Shown here one piece after another: positions 44,225 to 56,460 of a DNA stretch of 64,000 bases; within the stretch, counting starts at the first letter, position 1, and each line of letters starts with the position of its first letter. The position numbers and the translations under genes are program-made. Source of the DNA: Dasypus novemcinctus (lineage: Eukaryota > Chordata > Mammalia > Cingulata > Dasypodidae); the NCBI RefSeq assembly GCF_030445035.2, contig NC_080677.1, positions 102,111,513 through 102,175,512 on the forward strand, given 5' to 3'. A model generated the notes under the pieces. It had not been told where the DNA came from and made no database searches. It saw only the letters and a list, made by a program, of their open reading frames with translations.

Positions 44225-47200
44225 AAAGAATTATTCATCATGATCAAGTGAATTTTATCCCAGGTAAGCAAGGCTGGGTCAACACAAGAAATTCAATCAG
44301 TGTGATACACCTCATTAATAAATCAGAGAAGAAAAATCACATGTACATCTTGATGCAGAAAAGGCATTTGACAAAATAGAGCGTCCTTTCTTGATAAAAA
44401 TACTCTGAAAGACAGGAGTAGAAGGAAACTCAACATGATAAAAGGCATATATAAATAACCTACAGGTAACATTGTACTCAATGGGGAAAGACTGAAAGCT
44501 TTCCCACTAAGATAAGGAATAAGACAAGGATGCCCACTGTCACCACTGTTGTTCAATATTGTGCTAAAGGTTCTAGCTAGAGCAATTAGGCAAGAAAAAG
44601 AAATAAAAGGCATCCAAATAGGAAATGAAGAATTAATATTTTCATTTTCAGCAAATTATATGGTCGTATATCTAGAAGGTCCTGAAAAATCTACAACAAA
44701 GCTTAGAGCTAATAAACAAGTTCAGCAAAGAGACAGGGTACAAGATTTATATGAGAAAATCAGTAGTGTTTTTATGCACTAGAAAGGAGAAATCTGAGGA
44801 TAAAGTCAGGGAAAAATCCATTTACAGGACAGACTAAAAGAATAAAATCTCTGGGAATAGAGTTAACCAAGGATGTAAAGAACCTGTATTTAGAAAATTT
44901 AAAAACATGCTAAAAGAAATCAAAGATGACCTAGTAAACAGAAGCACATTCCATGTTCATGGATGGGAAGAATAAATGTCATTAAAATGTCAATTCTACC
45001 CAAATTGATATACAGATTCGAGACAATCCTGATAAAAATTCATGCAGCCATTTTTGAAGAATTGGAAAAGCCAATTATTGCATTTATTTGGACATGTAAG
45101 AGACCCCAAATAGCCAGAATTATCTTTCTAGGGAAGAACTAAGTTGGAAGACTCTCACTTCCTGACTTTAATCAGATTACTTAGCTACAGTGGTAAAAAG
45201 AGCATGGAGTGACATAAAGATAGACATAAGGACAAATGGAGCCAAATTGAGAGTTCAGAAATAGACCCTCACATCTATAGTCAAGTAATTTTTGACAAAG
45301 CTGTCAAAGCCGCACAGCTGGATCAGAACAGTCTATTTAACAAATGGTGCTGGGAGAAGTGCATATCCATACCCCAAAAAAAGAAAGAGGACCTTTATCT
45401 CATACCTTGTATAAAATTAACTTAAAAATGGTCACAGATCTAAAATATAAAAACTAGATCCATAAAAATATTGGAAGAAAATGTAGGGAAACATCTTCAA
45501 GATCTTGTAGTAGGTAGTGGTTTACTCTGCCTTAAACCCAAAGCATGAACAATGAAAGAAAAAATGGATAAATGGGACCTCCTCAAAATTAAACAATTTT
45601 ATGCTTCAAATGATTTTGTCAAAAAGGTGAAAATACAGCCTACATAATGTAAGAAATATTTGGAAACCACATATCAGATAAGAGTGTGATTTCCATGTTA
45701 TGTAAAGAGATCATACAACTCAGTGATAAAAAGACGAGCAGCCCAATTTTTAAAAAATGGGCAAAAAAAAATTAAACAGACATTTTTCCAAAAAGGAACT
45801 GCAATTGGCCAAAAAGCACATGAAAAGACATTCAACATCACTATCTATTAGGGAAGTGCAAATCAAAACTACAATGCGATATCATTTCACATGTTATAGA
45901 ATGGCCACTATTTAAAAAAAAAAACTACAGAAAACTACAAGTTCTGGAGAAGATATGCAGAAATGGGAATACTTCTTCATTCTTGTTGGGAATATAGACT
46001 TGTGTAGCCTCTATGGAAGATAGTTTGGCAGTTCCTCAGGAAGCTAAACATAGAACTGCCATATGATCCAGCAATTCCACTCCTAGGAATATACTCAGAA
46101 GAACTGAAAACAGGGACATGAACTGAAATTTGCACACCAATATTCATAGCAACATTATTCACATTTGCCAAAAGATGGAAACAACTAAGTGTCTATCTAC
46201 TGATGAATGGATAAGCAATCTATGATATATACGTATGATGGAGTACTATTCAGATCTAAAAAGAAATGAAATTGGGACATATTTGACAACATGGATGAAC
46301 CTTGAGGACATTATGTCGAGTGAAATGAACCAGACAAAAAAGAAGAAATATTGAATGAACTCATGAATATAAACTAAACACAATGCATAAACTCATGGAG
46401 TTAAAAATCTAGAGTATAGGTTACTAGGGATAGAATGAAGGTTGAAGGGTCAGCTAATGCTTAATGTACATAAACATTTTAATAAGGTAGATTATAAATG
46501 CTAGGAAATGGGTAGAGTTGATGATAACACATACCGAGTCTAACTGACACTGTTGATTTATAAATGTGAATGTTCCTAAAAGGGATAGTCTATGGCCATA
46601 AATGTTAATAGAAAGAAGGTTAAAGAATAATTTGGGATTGTATAACAGTGAGCTTGGTAGTGGATGAGGTTTGTGGATAATAGTACAAATAAAATATATT
46701 CTATGAGCTAGAACAAATGTATGTCACTATTACAAGGTGTTAAGAATAGGGTAATACATAGAAAAAATACAACTAATGTAACAAATGGACTTTGGTTAAC
46801 AGTAATATTGTAATATTTTTGCATCAATGGCAATGAAGGTCCTATATCAATGCTAAGGGTCAACAAAAGGGGAATTTGAGGGGTAAGGGATATTTCTTTC
46901 TGGAGTATTGAAAATGTTCTAAAATTGACTAAGGTGATGACAGCACAACTTTGTGATGAAACTGAGAGCTACTGGATGTACACTTTGGATGAATTGTACA
47001 AGGCATGAAACTCTATAACCCTGTGGTGGAAGATAGATTGTGGTTAACAGTATAAATATGAGAGCATTCTTTCAGGAATTATAACAAATATACAGCATTG
47101 ATACATGATCTTAATAATAGAGTGGCTTATCGGAACAATTCACCTAATGTAAGCTATAGACTTTAGGTAGTAGTAATATTTGGATGTACTTTTTTTTCAA

Positions 47201-47329
47201 TAATAATAAACATTCCACAACAATGCAAGGTATTGGTGGAGGGGTGGAGTATAGGAAGGCTATATGTTATGCATAGTTTTGTAAACTCATAACTTCTATA
47301 ATAAATTTTAAAAAATAGAATTTTGCAAA

Positions 47330-47840
47330 AACCACTGTCTTTCTAGGGTGACTTTGCAGCACCCACTAAATAACAACATCAGAGACTTAATGCAGAAGAA
47401 TATAAGTTTCACTAAAAATAATCCAGTCAGTCACTAAATAAAGAAGCAAACAAAAAACTAAGAATAACACTCTCCTCAGGGGGCAGGGATGATGCCCAGA
47501 GTTGCTACAACATATTTTCTAAAATGTCCAGTTTCAAACAAAATATTCTTTGACTCGCAAAGAAACAGAAAGTACCATCCATACACTGGGGGGAAAAGCA
47601 GACAACGGAAACTATCTCTGAGAAACACTAGATGTTGGATTTAGAAGAGACTTCTTAGTAGCTATGATAAACATGTTCAATTAACTAAAATAACCATAAC
47701 TAAAGAAGTAAGTAAATGAAGGTATGATGACAATGTCAAACAGAATATCAATAAGGAGATAGAAATTATAAAAAGAACCTAATGGAAATTCTGGGGTTGA
47801 AAACTGCAATAATGTAAATGAGATAGTCACTCTATAGACG
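47330..47840 (+). mobile_element. Old L1 5'/ORF1 fragment
   Basis: ATTCTTTGACTCGCAAAGAA, CAGAAAGTACCATCC, TGTTGGATTTAGAAGAGAC and GAAATTCTGGGGTTGAAAAC follow an ancient L1 (L1M/HAL1-like) ORF1 region. Stops in all frames. Confidence 0.65.
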
Positions 47841-47854
47841 CTCTCTCATTTAGA

Positions 47855-48660
47855 TGAGTTATGTTCCTCAAAAAAGATATGTTCAAATCCTTATTCCCAG
47901 GACATCAGAATATGAACTTATTCAGAAATAGGGTCATTACAGATGGAATTAGCTAAAATGGGATCATATTGAATTAGGATGGGACTGTCATAGAAGGGGA
48001 CAGGAGACACAGAACAGAGAGAGATGACCGTGTTGTCTGACTGGGTACCTACTGAATAGTCTCCACCAAAGTTCACTGGGGACTTAGGACTGAAAGATGA
48101 AACAAAGCAGTAACAGTTATTAGGGAACTTACAGACCAGGAATTTGGTTCTAGGGGGCCATAGGACAGTCAGAGTAGCACTTCCCACTGCCCAGCAGGTT
48201 ACAGAGGTTATATAGGGCAAAAACAAAAAATGCACAGAGCTATATCAGGATTTGCAAGATCCTAAATGTTTGTTTAAAGTTACTGATACTTAGTAAGAGT
48301 TGTTTAATACAGATGGCTATGGTGTTTAGGAATGTGCAAGTACATTTTATGATGAATTTATGGAGTTATTTTGTTTTGTCTTATCTAGGAATGTATGGTT
48401 TCTCTGGTATATGACCTTATGCATGTAATGACAGAAGCAGAGATCATGTTATGTTACAAACCAAGGAATGCCAAGGACTGCCAGGAGAGAGCCATGGGAC
48501 ACATTCTTCCCTAGAAACTTCAGAGGGAACATGGTCTTTCTGACATCTCGATTACAGACTTCTAGCCTCTAAAACTCTGAGACAAAAATTTTTCCTGTTT
48601 TATGCAACATGCAACATTTGTGGTACTTTGTCACCACAGTCTTAGGAAACAAGGACAGGC
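47855..48660 (+). mobile_element. MLT1-type LTR, split by an insertion of about 400 bp
   Basis: The left part (TTATGTTCCTCAAAAAAGA, CAGAATATGAACTTATTCAG, GGGACAGGAGACACAGAAC) and the right part (AATGACAGAAGCAGAGATC, CCAAGGAATGCCAAGGACTG, GACTTCTAGCCTCTAAAAC, TTTGTGGTACTTTGTCACC) are consecutive MLT1 segments. They are separated by unrelated sequence at about 48030-48425. Confidence 0.78.
48030..48425. mobile_element. Unidentified insertion inside the MLT1 LTR
   Basis: It interrupts the LTR between GAGATGACCGTG and AATGACAGAAGC. It begins near TGTCTGACTGGG and ends near CTTATGCA (TG/CA), which might be a small solo LTR, but I see no clean target duplication. Confidence 0.45.
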
Positions 48661-48739
48661 TCAAAAGTAGATTTTAACTAATAGAAGAATTAGTGAATTT
48701 GAAGATGGACAAATAGAGATTAAGCAAGCTGAAGATATG

Positions 48740-49200
48740 ATGACTTTGCCTAGTTTTAGTACTGGGATAGGATGGGCTTGATAAAGTGAGTTAGGAAGTT
48801 CCTTCTCTCTTGGGAAGAGTTTGTGAAACATTGGTTTTAATTCTTTAAATTATAGGTAGAATATACCAATGAAACCATCTGGCCCTGAGTTTTCCTTACT
48901 GGATAATTTTTTATTACTTATTCAATCCCTTCCTTTGTTATAGGTTTATTCTGATTGTATTAATATATATTTCTTGAAGTTAGTTTTGGTAGTTTTAATT
49001 TTTCTAAGAATTAGTCCATTTAATCTAAGTTTTCTGATGTATTGGCATACAGTTGTTCATAGTATTGCTTTATAATCCTTTTAATTCTGTGAGATCCGTA
49101 GTAATGTCTTCTCTATCATTTCTGATTCTTGTACCATGGGTCTTCTTTCTTTTTTCCTTGACTAATCTAGGTAAGATTTTGCCAATTTTGTTTTATAGCC
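48740..49200 (-). mobile_element. Antisense L1 ORF2 fragment
   Basis: GAAGTTCCTTCTCTCTTGGG, ACCATCTGGCCCTGAGTTTT, TTCTGTGAGATCCGTAGTAA and TTGACTAATCTAGGTAAG are antisense L1 RT-region sequence. Confidence 0.8.
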
Positions 49201-49850
49201 TACTTATCCCCATAGGCAAACATTTGGGCCCAGGCTCTGGAGTCCGGCGTAGGGACAATGGTATGCTCCCTTCTGAGTGACAGTTTTACTTTAGTAGCTG
49301 AGTCTCAGTGGTAGGGAGGTCAGTAGCTTGAGGTCTTTTTATCTTATTTTTCCTGTTGTGGAATCACTGCCTTAGGAGCTGGGGCAAAGATAGCAGGACT
49401 CTTGCATATTAAGTTATGTTTCACTCAAAGCAGGGCCTCCAATCTATGAGTGGGGGTTGGAAAGAAGAAGGAAGCAACCACCTTACAACTTCGCTCAGCC
49501 AGAACTTAGCTTCAGCAGCAGGTAGCTGGGGTCAAAACAAGAAATACTGATTTCCTGTTCTTTCCAGGGAGAAAGCCCTCCTACTGAGAGGTAAGGGAAG
49601 AGTGGGCCCTTGTTTTTGGTGTAACACTGTGGAGTGACATTTTGGCCCTGCTGAGCTTCAAACAGGAGGAAGGCAGAAGTTGTATTACAAAAACCACAGA
49701 CTCCTGCTTTTCTTTCCAATGCTTTGTAGATTTTCTTGCATAGACATTTCTTCATTTGCTGTGTGCACTTAGGCTCATTTTTAGAGGCTTTAAATAGTCA
49801 GTTTTAAATTTTTTTTTCACCAGTTTGACTGGGGCACTTATGTTCCTTAT
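49201..49850. other. No gene seen
   Basis: No recognised repeat or exon. Confidence 0.4.
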
Positions 49851-49854
49851 ACTG

Positions 49855-50135
49855 TCATGCTGAAAGACAGTACAATTGCTTTGGAAAACTGTCAGTTGCT
49901 CAAAAGTTAAACCCGGTGTTACCATATGGCCCAACAATTCTACTCCTAGATATATACCCAAGAGAAATGAAAACATATGTCCACACAAAATGTGCACATG
50001 AATGTCCATAGCAGTACTATTCATTATAGCTCAAACTGAAAACAACCTAAATGTCTATCAATTTATGAATGGATAAAGAAAATGTGGTTTATTGATAATA
50101 TGGATTTTTCCTAGCTCTGAGTAACATCACCCATG
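49855..50135 (+). mobile_element. L1 ORF2 3' fragment
   Basis: TTGGAAAACTGTCAGTTGC, TACCATATGGCCCAACAATT, GAATGTCCATAGCAGTACTA and TATCAATTTATGAATGGATA form the common L1 ORF2 end. Confidence 0.82.
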
Positions 50136-50994
50136 GATAATCATATTACAAGGAATGAAATATCAAAAAAAGTACTTAATATAAGTATTCTTATTTTGAT
50201 ACTTCAGGAAAAAACACTTGGATATAATAGTTTCTGGAGTTATCATGAATTACAACTTTCATTGTCTGTGGATATATATTTTATTGTTTAAGTCTATATA
50301 AAGGCCACCATTCTTTTTTTATAATCTAGGATCATTTGTTTCTTGTCCTTAGCTTCTTTTCAGAATCCACTTTCTGGGAAGTACAGAATGGCTCCCCTTT
50401 ATTGAAAGATGAAGCAAGCTTTCTTCTACTTCCCATCCTAGAGAACATTATTTTGATACCTACTTTCATTTCTTTGCCCCTGTCTTTATCAGTATTTGAT
50501 CTTTACAATGAAAATGTGTTCCTACGATTTTAGTTAAAACTGTGAATGTCTCTTTTTATATGAAACAAGAGTGGGTCCCAGTCAAGTATCTGAAACTCTC
50601 TCTTATTCGTACTGCCACTTCACCTGCACACAAAACCTCATTGAAGCATCTACTACTGTGGAACCTTACCTAAGCCTCAATTACTCTCCAAATATTAAGA
50701 AATGAACTATAAAAAAAGAGCTTGTCTTTTTCATGGAAACACTCTCATGGGAAAATCGGAAGACAAATTGGAAAAATATTTAGAACAAAGTGTTAAATCC
50801 CTAAAATGTAAAGATCTCATATTAATTTATAAAGATCCAAACCTAACATGAGAAAAAGATATAAGCAGAGAAATCACAGCAAAGAAAATATGAATAGTTC
50901 AATTCAAACTAAAAGAAGTGATGATTAAAATGATAATGAGGTATTATATTTACCTTACTCAGATTGACAAAGACTTTACAAAGTAAGATAATAG
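50136..50994. other. No gene seen
   Basis: Intergenic. The short frame at 50336-50533 has no recognisable motif. Confidence 0.4.
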
Positions 50995-51005
50995 AATGTT
51001 AGTTT

Positions 51006-51416
51006 AGGGAAGCATATGTAGCTCAAGCAAATGGGTTCCTGTCTACCATATAGGAGGCCCCAGGTTTGTTTACTGGACAACCTGGTAAAGGCAAGTTGGT
51101 CTGAGCCACAGAGAGCTGACAGCCCCTCTGCCGAGAGCTGGTGCAGCAAGATGATACAACAAAGGGAGACAGAGGAGAGACAGTGAGAGATAGAGCAAAT
51201 GAGGAAGATGAAGTGGCTTAAGCAAGTGAATGTCTCTCTCCCATATCGGAGGTCCCAGGATCAGTTCCTGGTGCCTCCTGAAGAGAAGACAATCAGACAC
51301 AGAAGCACATGCAGGGAACAGACACAGAGAGCAGACAGCGAGTACAGGCAGTAAAGGGCGGTTGGGGGATAAATAAAATTTTAAAAAATCCTAAAAAAAA
51401 TTAAAATAAAAAATAA
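51006..51416 (+). mobile_element. Dimeric DAS-like SINE with perfect 11-bp TSD
   Basis: First tRNA-like head at 51007 (GGGAAGCATATGTAGCTCAA), a body with GAGAGCTGGTGCAGCAAGAT, then a second head from about 51200 (GAGGAAGATGAAGTGGCTTA, GGTCCCAGGATCAGTTCC), a CAGACACAGAAGC body and an A-rich tail. AATGTTAGTTT flanks it at 50995-51005 and 51417-51427. Confidence 0.88.
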
Positions 51417-51639
51417 AATGTTAGTTTGGGTATGGGGAAAAGAGCACTCAATTGTTGGAGGAATTAACTGCTATAACCTAATTGAAGAGCCAGAATTTTC
51501 TATTATAAATTAAAATGTATATACTTTTGTCAGAGTAATTATAATTCAAAAAATATTATACATAATGCTAACACATAAATATATATGCATCCACACACAT
51601 AGGCCAACACACATGTACAAGAAAATTCAAAGTTAAATT

Positions 51640-51970
51640 GTTTTTAATAATAAATATGGAAACAACCTGAAGGTCAATTAATAAAGACAATTAAATATAT
51701 GATGATATATTTGTAAAATGGAATACTGTGCAGTTATTTAAAAATTTACTAATATAGAACATATAATAAGAAAGTAAGTTATAAAACAGTTTTAGTAGAA
51801 TATCATTCATTTTTAAAAGAAACAAAAATTATATGTACATGCAAAGCATATTGGCATTGACTATCTGGAAGAATATTATAAGAAATTCACTACAGTGATT
51901 TCTTCTAGAAACGAAGCTAAAGCAACAGAGACCATTTACGGAAAGAAGATTTATACTTTACTTTAGACTT
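51640..51970 (+). repeat. L1-like 3' fragment (tentative)
   Basis: ATATGGAAACAACCTGAAGG, TTGTAAAATGGAATACTGTG and CAGTTATTTAAAAATT resemble the end of an old L1. Confidence 0.5.
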
Positions 51971-52039
51971 AATTATGCTGTTTGATTTTTAATCTATGTG
52001 TTTATTATTACTGTTCCACAGTGACCGGCATTCAGATGT

Positions 52040-52880
52040 GAACTGAGAGCCCTGGAATCATTTGTGAACTCTCCCTCTTCTTTTCTATCCATTTTCAGTC
52101 TATCACTTAATCCTGTCTTATTTACCCCTAAATACATCTGGCATCTGTCCAGTTCTCTGCAAACCCACAGCATCACCCCATTCCAAACTATACCCAAGCA
52201 ACTTAGGATCCTGCAACAGCTTTTTTTTTTTTTTTTAAAGGAGGTCCCAGGGATTGAACCCAGGACCTTGTATGGGAAGGAGCTCAATCACTGAGCTACA
52301 CCTTCTCCCCTGCAACAGCCTCTTAACTCACCTCAGGGCACCCAATCTTGCCTTCCCCAATTGCCAATCCTTCCCCTTCTCAGCAGCCAGAGTCATCTCA
52401 AATCCAGTCAAGTCATTTCTCTGCTTTAAAACTCAAGGGTGAACTCACAGTTTTCAGAACTTATTCACAAATCCATTTGACAAGGACTGGGTCACAGGAA
52501 TATGTGCTACTTTCAAGAGAAACTAGGAAACCAAGAACCTAGCAAGTCTAGTATGTGGTAGGTATTAGCTTCGGCCAACAAGAAAGGAAAGTGATTTGTG
52601 TCCTTACTGAGCAGGGCTAGCCAGTGCAGATTTGATGAAGTACCTACCTTCCTTTTGCAAACCAGGCTTCTGCTTTTCCCACTATTTTTTTTTTTTTTTG
52701 GTAATTTTATAATATTACAAGATTGTTTACTTGCTAATTGTCTGTTTACTCTCTCTGGAATATAAACTCCATGAGAGCAGAGCCTGGTGTCTGTCGTTTA
52801 CTCCTGTACCCTCCATGCCTACTGCAGTGCTTGGCATGTAATAAGTGCTCCATTACCTTTGTTAAATGGTTAAATCAATA
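52040..52880 (+). repeat. L2 LINE 3' region, interrupted by a SINE
   Basis: GCATCACCCCATTCCAAAC, CTGCAACAGCCTCTTAACTC, CAGCAGCCAGAGTCATCTC, TTTCTCTGCTTTAAAAC and, further on, AATATAAACTCCATGAGAGC and GCTTGGCATGTAATAAGTGC follow L2 3' order. The 52450-52740 part is poorly matched. Confidence 0.78.
52221..52308 (-). mobile_element. Short DAS-like SINE, minus strand, with 11-bp TSD
   Basis: A T-run (poly(A) in antisense), AGGAGGTCCCAGGGATTGAA (B box in antisense) and GAGCTCAATCACTGAGCTAC (A box in antisense). CCTGCAACAGC flanks it at 52210-52220 and 52309-52319. Confidence 0.88.
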
Positions 52881-53239
52881 AATTAAGTAGTCAGCACCTG
52901 TGGTAGGATTTGAGGTGTCCCATTGATCCTAGCATATCTCCTCAGTATCTTTTGGCAATGCCTGAAATTCTTTCTTAAGCACTCAGCGAAGACACTGAAG
53001 GATCCTCTGAAAATTTAGTAAAATTATTTAAGTAGCTCCATAAACTATATATCATGAATATCAAAATAGAAATAAATTAGCTTAGTTAACCAGGTAGTTA
53101 ACAGGTCTCTAAGGAATTGGAGCAAAAGGATCATAAATTTTAACTGGGGTTAGGGTCAGAAAATATCAGAATCCAAAAGTAGATTTTAAATATTTATAAG
53201 TAATTAGATGCCAGAATTTGGTTGTAGTTTGGGGAGTCT

Positions 53240-53695
53240 GAGCTAGTTATTAGTTTCCTAAGGTTTCCATAACAAAGTACGAGAAATTGGATAGCTTAAA
53301 ACACAAATTTTTTTTTCTGGAGGCAAGAATCTGAAATCAAGGAGTTACCAGAACCATCTTCTCTCTTGATGCTCTTCTCCACTTCCTGGCTTCTGGAGAT
53401 TGCAGACAGTCCTTGGCTTTCCCAGACTTGCAGCTGCATCACTCCAATCCCTACTTCTGTCATCACATGGCCAAATTCCCTGCATGACTACCTGTGTCTT
53501 TGTGTTCAAATCTCCCTCTACTTTCTCTTACAAAGACACCAGTCACTGGATTAGCGGTCACCCTAGTCCATTGTGACCTCATCTTAACTTCATTACATCT
53601 GTAAAGACCCTTTTTCCAAATAAGGCAACATCATAGGCACCAGGGGTTAGGACTTCAGAATATCTCTGGAGAGGATGTATTTAAACCCACAACAC
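53240..53695 (-). mobile_element. MLT1/MST-type MaLR LTR, minus strand
   Basis: TTATTAGTTTCCTAAGGTTTC, CCATAACAAAGTACGAGAAA, TCTGGAGGCAAGAATCTGAA, CCTAGTCCATTGTGACCTCA and CCTTTTTCCAAATAAGGCAA are the antisense hallmarks of a MaLR LTR. Confidence 0.85.
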
Positions 53696-54540
53696 CGGAG
53701 TTATAAAGACGATCACCAAGGAGATTCCCAGAGACTGGGTACAGAGGAAAAACCAGAATCAAAACCAAAACAGGCAGAGGACTTACAATGTCCATCAGAA
53801 GCCTCTAAAAAGAGAAACAAAAACCAGGCCACAGAGAAAAACTGAGGCCAACAGACTAGATCAAGCAACAAGAGGCAGTAGATTATCAAATTGCCTGGAG
53901 AGCCTACCAAGCACTAGAGTACAGGTACAAAAGAAATCATGGGGAATCCAGGGGATTATTTCTGGGTGAGGAGGGAGACATTCAAAATGTCCACCAATTA
54001 AGGCAGAAATATGGCAAAGGGAGATCCCTAACTTTGCCACTATTAAGATGCCGGAAAGGGGCAGGTTTGAGGTGTAGACTAATCTCTGATCTTTCTGGTA
54101 CTACCTCATGTTGTGCCCCGAGCAAAAAAACACAAAACCTCATTGTGTTTTCTTGAGTGTGAACACAATGCTATGAGAAACTGAGGGTTCTTGGGTACAG
54201 TCTAATTCCAGCCAAAACTCTGACTTGGGACCCTGTTTTTAGTGAAACCCCCTTTGCCATTTTTTAGAGTTTTCTCTCCCTCAGATTTTGAAACATTTTA
54301 CTGAATCCCTGAAAAGAACAAGAAATACCTCGCACCACGTTCAAGGCAGTCCTTTGAGAGAACAGATCTCTTGATCTGAAAACCCCACCTGTCCTCATCG
54401 AAACTTGTTTTTCCCCTCATCTGAACTGTGGGACTAAGCCCCTCTGAGCTTTCCCAATGGAATAGATCTGGTTCTGAAATCTGAATCTAAGGCAGTAACG
54501 AGAAGTTTGTTTTGTCTGAGGTGAAAAGAATTTGAAGGTC
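53696..54540. other. No gene seen
   Basis: Intergenic, no recognised feature. Confidence 0.4.
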
Positions 54541-54650
54541 ACCTGTTAAATGGGGACAATATTTGTACCTAACTCATAGGATTATTATTAGGATTAAATG
54601 TGTTAATACATATAGAGTGCCTGGCACATAGTAAGTGATTGTTGACAGAG
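54540..54650 (+). repeat. MIR SINE 3' half
   Basis: ATATTTGTACCTAACTCATA, GGATTATTATTAGGATTAAA and GAGTGCCTGGCACATAGTAA. Confidence 0.8.
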
Positions 54651-55439
54651 AGTGAGAGATAGAGAGGTGGAAAGATAAAGCTAGAGACCGGATAGAGATA
54701 AGGGTGGAGAAAAGGGAGGAAAAAGAATAGATGAAACTAAAGAAAAAATAAGAAATTCAGTGACTATACAACAAACTTAGATTTAGGGCAAACATTAGAT
54801 TAAGCTAGTAGCACCCTTTGTCCTCTCATTCCTCATTGTGCTTTATATAACAAAAATTTGTAAACTTAGTACTAATGGGCCCATATTTCACCATTGTTCA
54901 TCGGACTTTTCTAAGAATGTTATATAATGACCGTACTTAAATTTATCACTCTTCGCAAAGTTAGAAGGCAATGTACATTAACAAGCACATAAAAGGCCCT
55001 TGAAATAATTCAAATTTACCTCTGATTTAGGTAAAGTGGCAATTCATAATTTATTTTCCCTAAGTTCCTAGCTCCCCTTATTTGAAATTTAGCAGCTACA
55101 TTTCCATTTTCCATATCAAAACTGAGTAAACTAAGGCAAAACATAAAACATTACCTAATTGCAATGTTAGCACCTTTCATTATTCGCAACAAATGTATAA
55201 AAAACAATTGTTGAGTAAAAAAAATCAATAAATGAGGCAAGCATTCTGTTGAAGTTATCTCAACAAAAAGCAGGTAGATGGTTTAAGAGAAGATATTTAG
55301 ACTTCGAGATTTAAATCTGCTTTTTCCCTCTGTCTTATGCATACTATACCAAACAGTTAAATTAGTCAATCTAAACTCTCAGAAAATTATCTTCTTTCTT
55401 TTCATCTCATAATGATCCTAACACTCAGTACAGGGCAGT
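54651..55439. other. No gene seen
   Basis: Intergenic, AT-rich. Confidence 0.4.
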
Positions 55440-55645
55440 ACAAAAAGCAAGGGCTTTAGCATTAGCTAGAATTGGTTTTTGCTGACTTTGGGGTGGTGGA
55501 CAAGTTAATTTTTTCCCTAAAACTTTTTTCCTCATATAGAAAAGTAGGATGATCATTCTTATCCCAGAGTGTTGCTGAGATGTATAAATGCCATAATTAA
55601 TTGTTTAATGAATATCTTTAGATGACTTTACACTCAGTTGTTGAT
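55440..55645 (+). repeat. MIR SINE
   Basis: GCAAGGGCTTTAGCATTAGC, TTTCCTCATATAGAAAAG and GTGTTGCTGAGATGTATAAA in MIR order. Confidence 0.65.
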
Positions 55646-56460
55646 TGACTGATTTAAAGCTTTGATTGATATAACTAATGTAATTTAGTTTACATTTCTT
55701 GATAAAATTTTAATTACAGGCTTCTTGTGTGCATTTCAACATTTTAAATTATAACAGCTATTGTATATTTGGTTAAAGCACTGTGAGCCATCAACAAATA
55801 TTACTTATAGCTTGAATTTTTTGAAACGGTAGCTATTATATGTTAAGAATTAAAAGCAAACAAGCCAATTGAAATTGAGCAACAACAATATTTTTTATCA
55901 ACCTTAAACATTCATTAAGCAGTAATGTACTAATTAGATCCAACCTCTGGAGATTCACTGTCCTGTAATTATGTTGACAATTGAGCAAATTCCTTTCAAA
56001 GTCTCTTTCTAACTCTTTAAAGACATGCTGTTAGCTGTTCTGGTTGTTTTCTTAGCAAAGGAAAACTTTTATAAAGATCTCACCCTTGACCTCCTTCTTG
56101 GTCCAAACTCTTCAAAAATTCTGAAGCTGAACTCCTTTCTTAGTGAATATTCCTGAAGAGCATTTTCACAGTAGATTTCTCAGTTCCTTGCAGAGTTCCT
56201 TCCCCTTCCTGTGCCTCCTTTGAATTGAGTCACAGGGATACTCCTGTCCTCTTATCAACTAGCCAAATTACTAGTCACCACAGGCTCTAGCATTGAGTTC
56301 CTCTTCCTCTTGTCTTAGATGAGAATCATAGGACATTTTAGCTCTCTTCTGGTCTTGGTGAGGAGACAAACACACCTGGCTTGTCTTCTCGTCCACATGG
56401 GTAAATGTGTTCAGGTTTTTATGGAGTAGTGCAAAGGGGCTGAGATAACTATGAATAGTA
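55646..56460. other. No gene seen
   Basis: Intergenic, no recognised feature. Confidence 0.4.

Larger units (their letters stand above)
41010..47315 (+). mobile_element. 5'-truncated L1 LINE with ORF2 RT to 3' UTR, carrying three insertions
   Basis: 41010-41431 is ORF2 RT N-terminal region (minor frames read KMKIQEPDGFMSEFYQSF and KSLCETNIILIPKTDKDT). 41646-41711 continues (ACKILSKIFINKIQQHVKEI). After the 2.5-kb insertion, 44225-46400 gives the rest of ORF2 ([20 protein letters not shown] near 44546; the YADD region is decayed) and the 3' part (CCATATGATCCAGCAATTCC near 46059). The 3' UTR runs 46400-47315 and ends in an A-rich stretch. Many stops. Insertions: SINEs at 41432-41646 and a retrosequence at 41712-44224. 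Confidence 0.88.
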
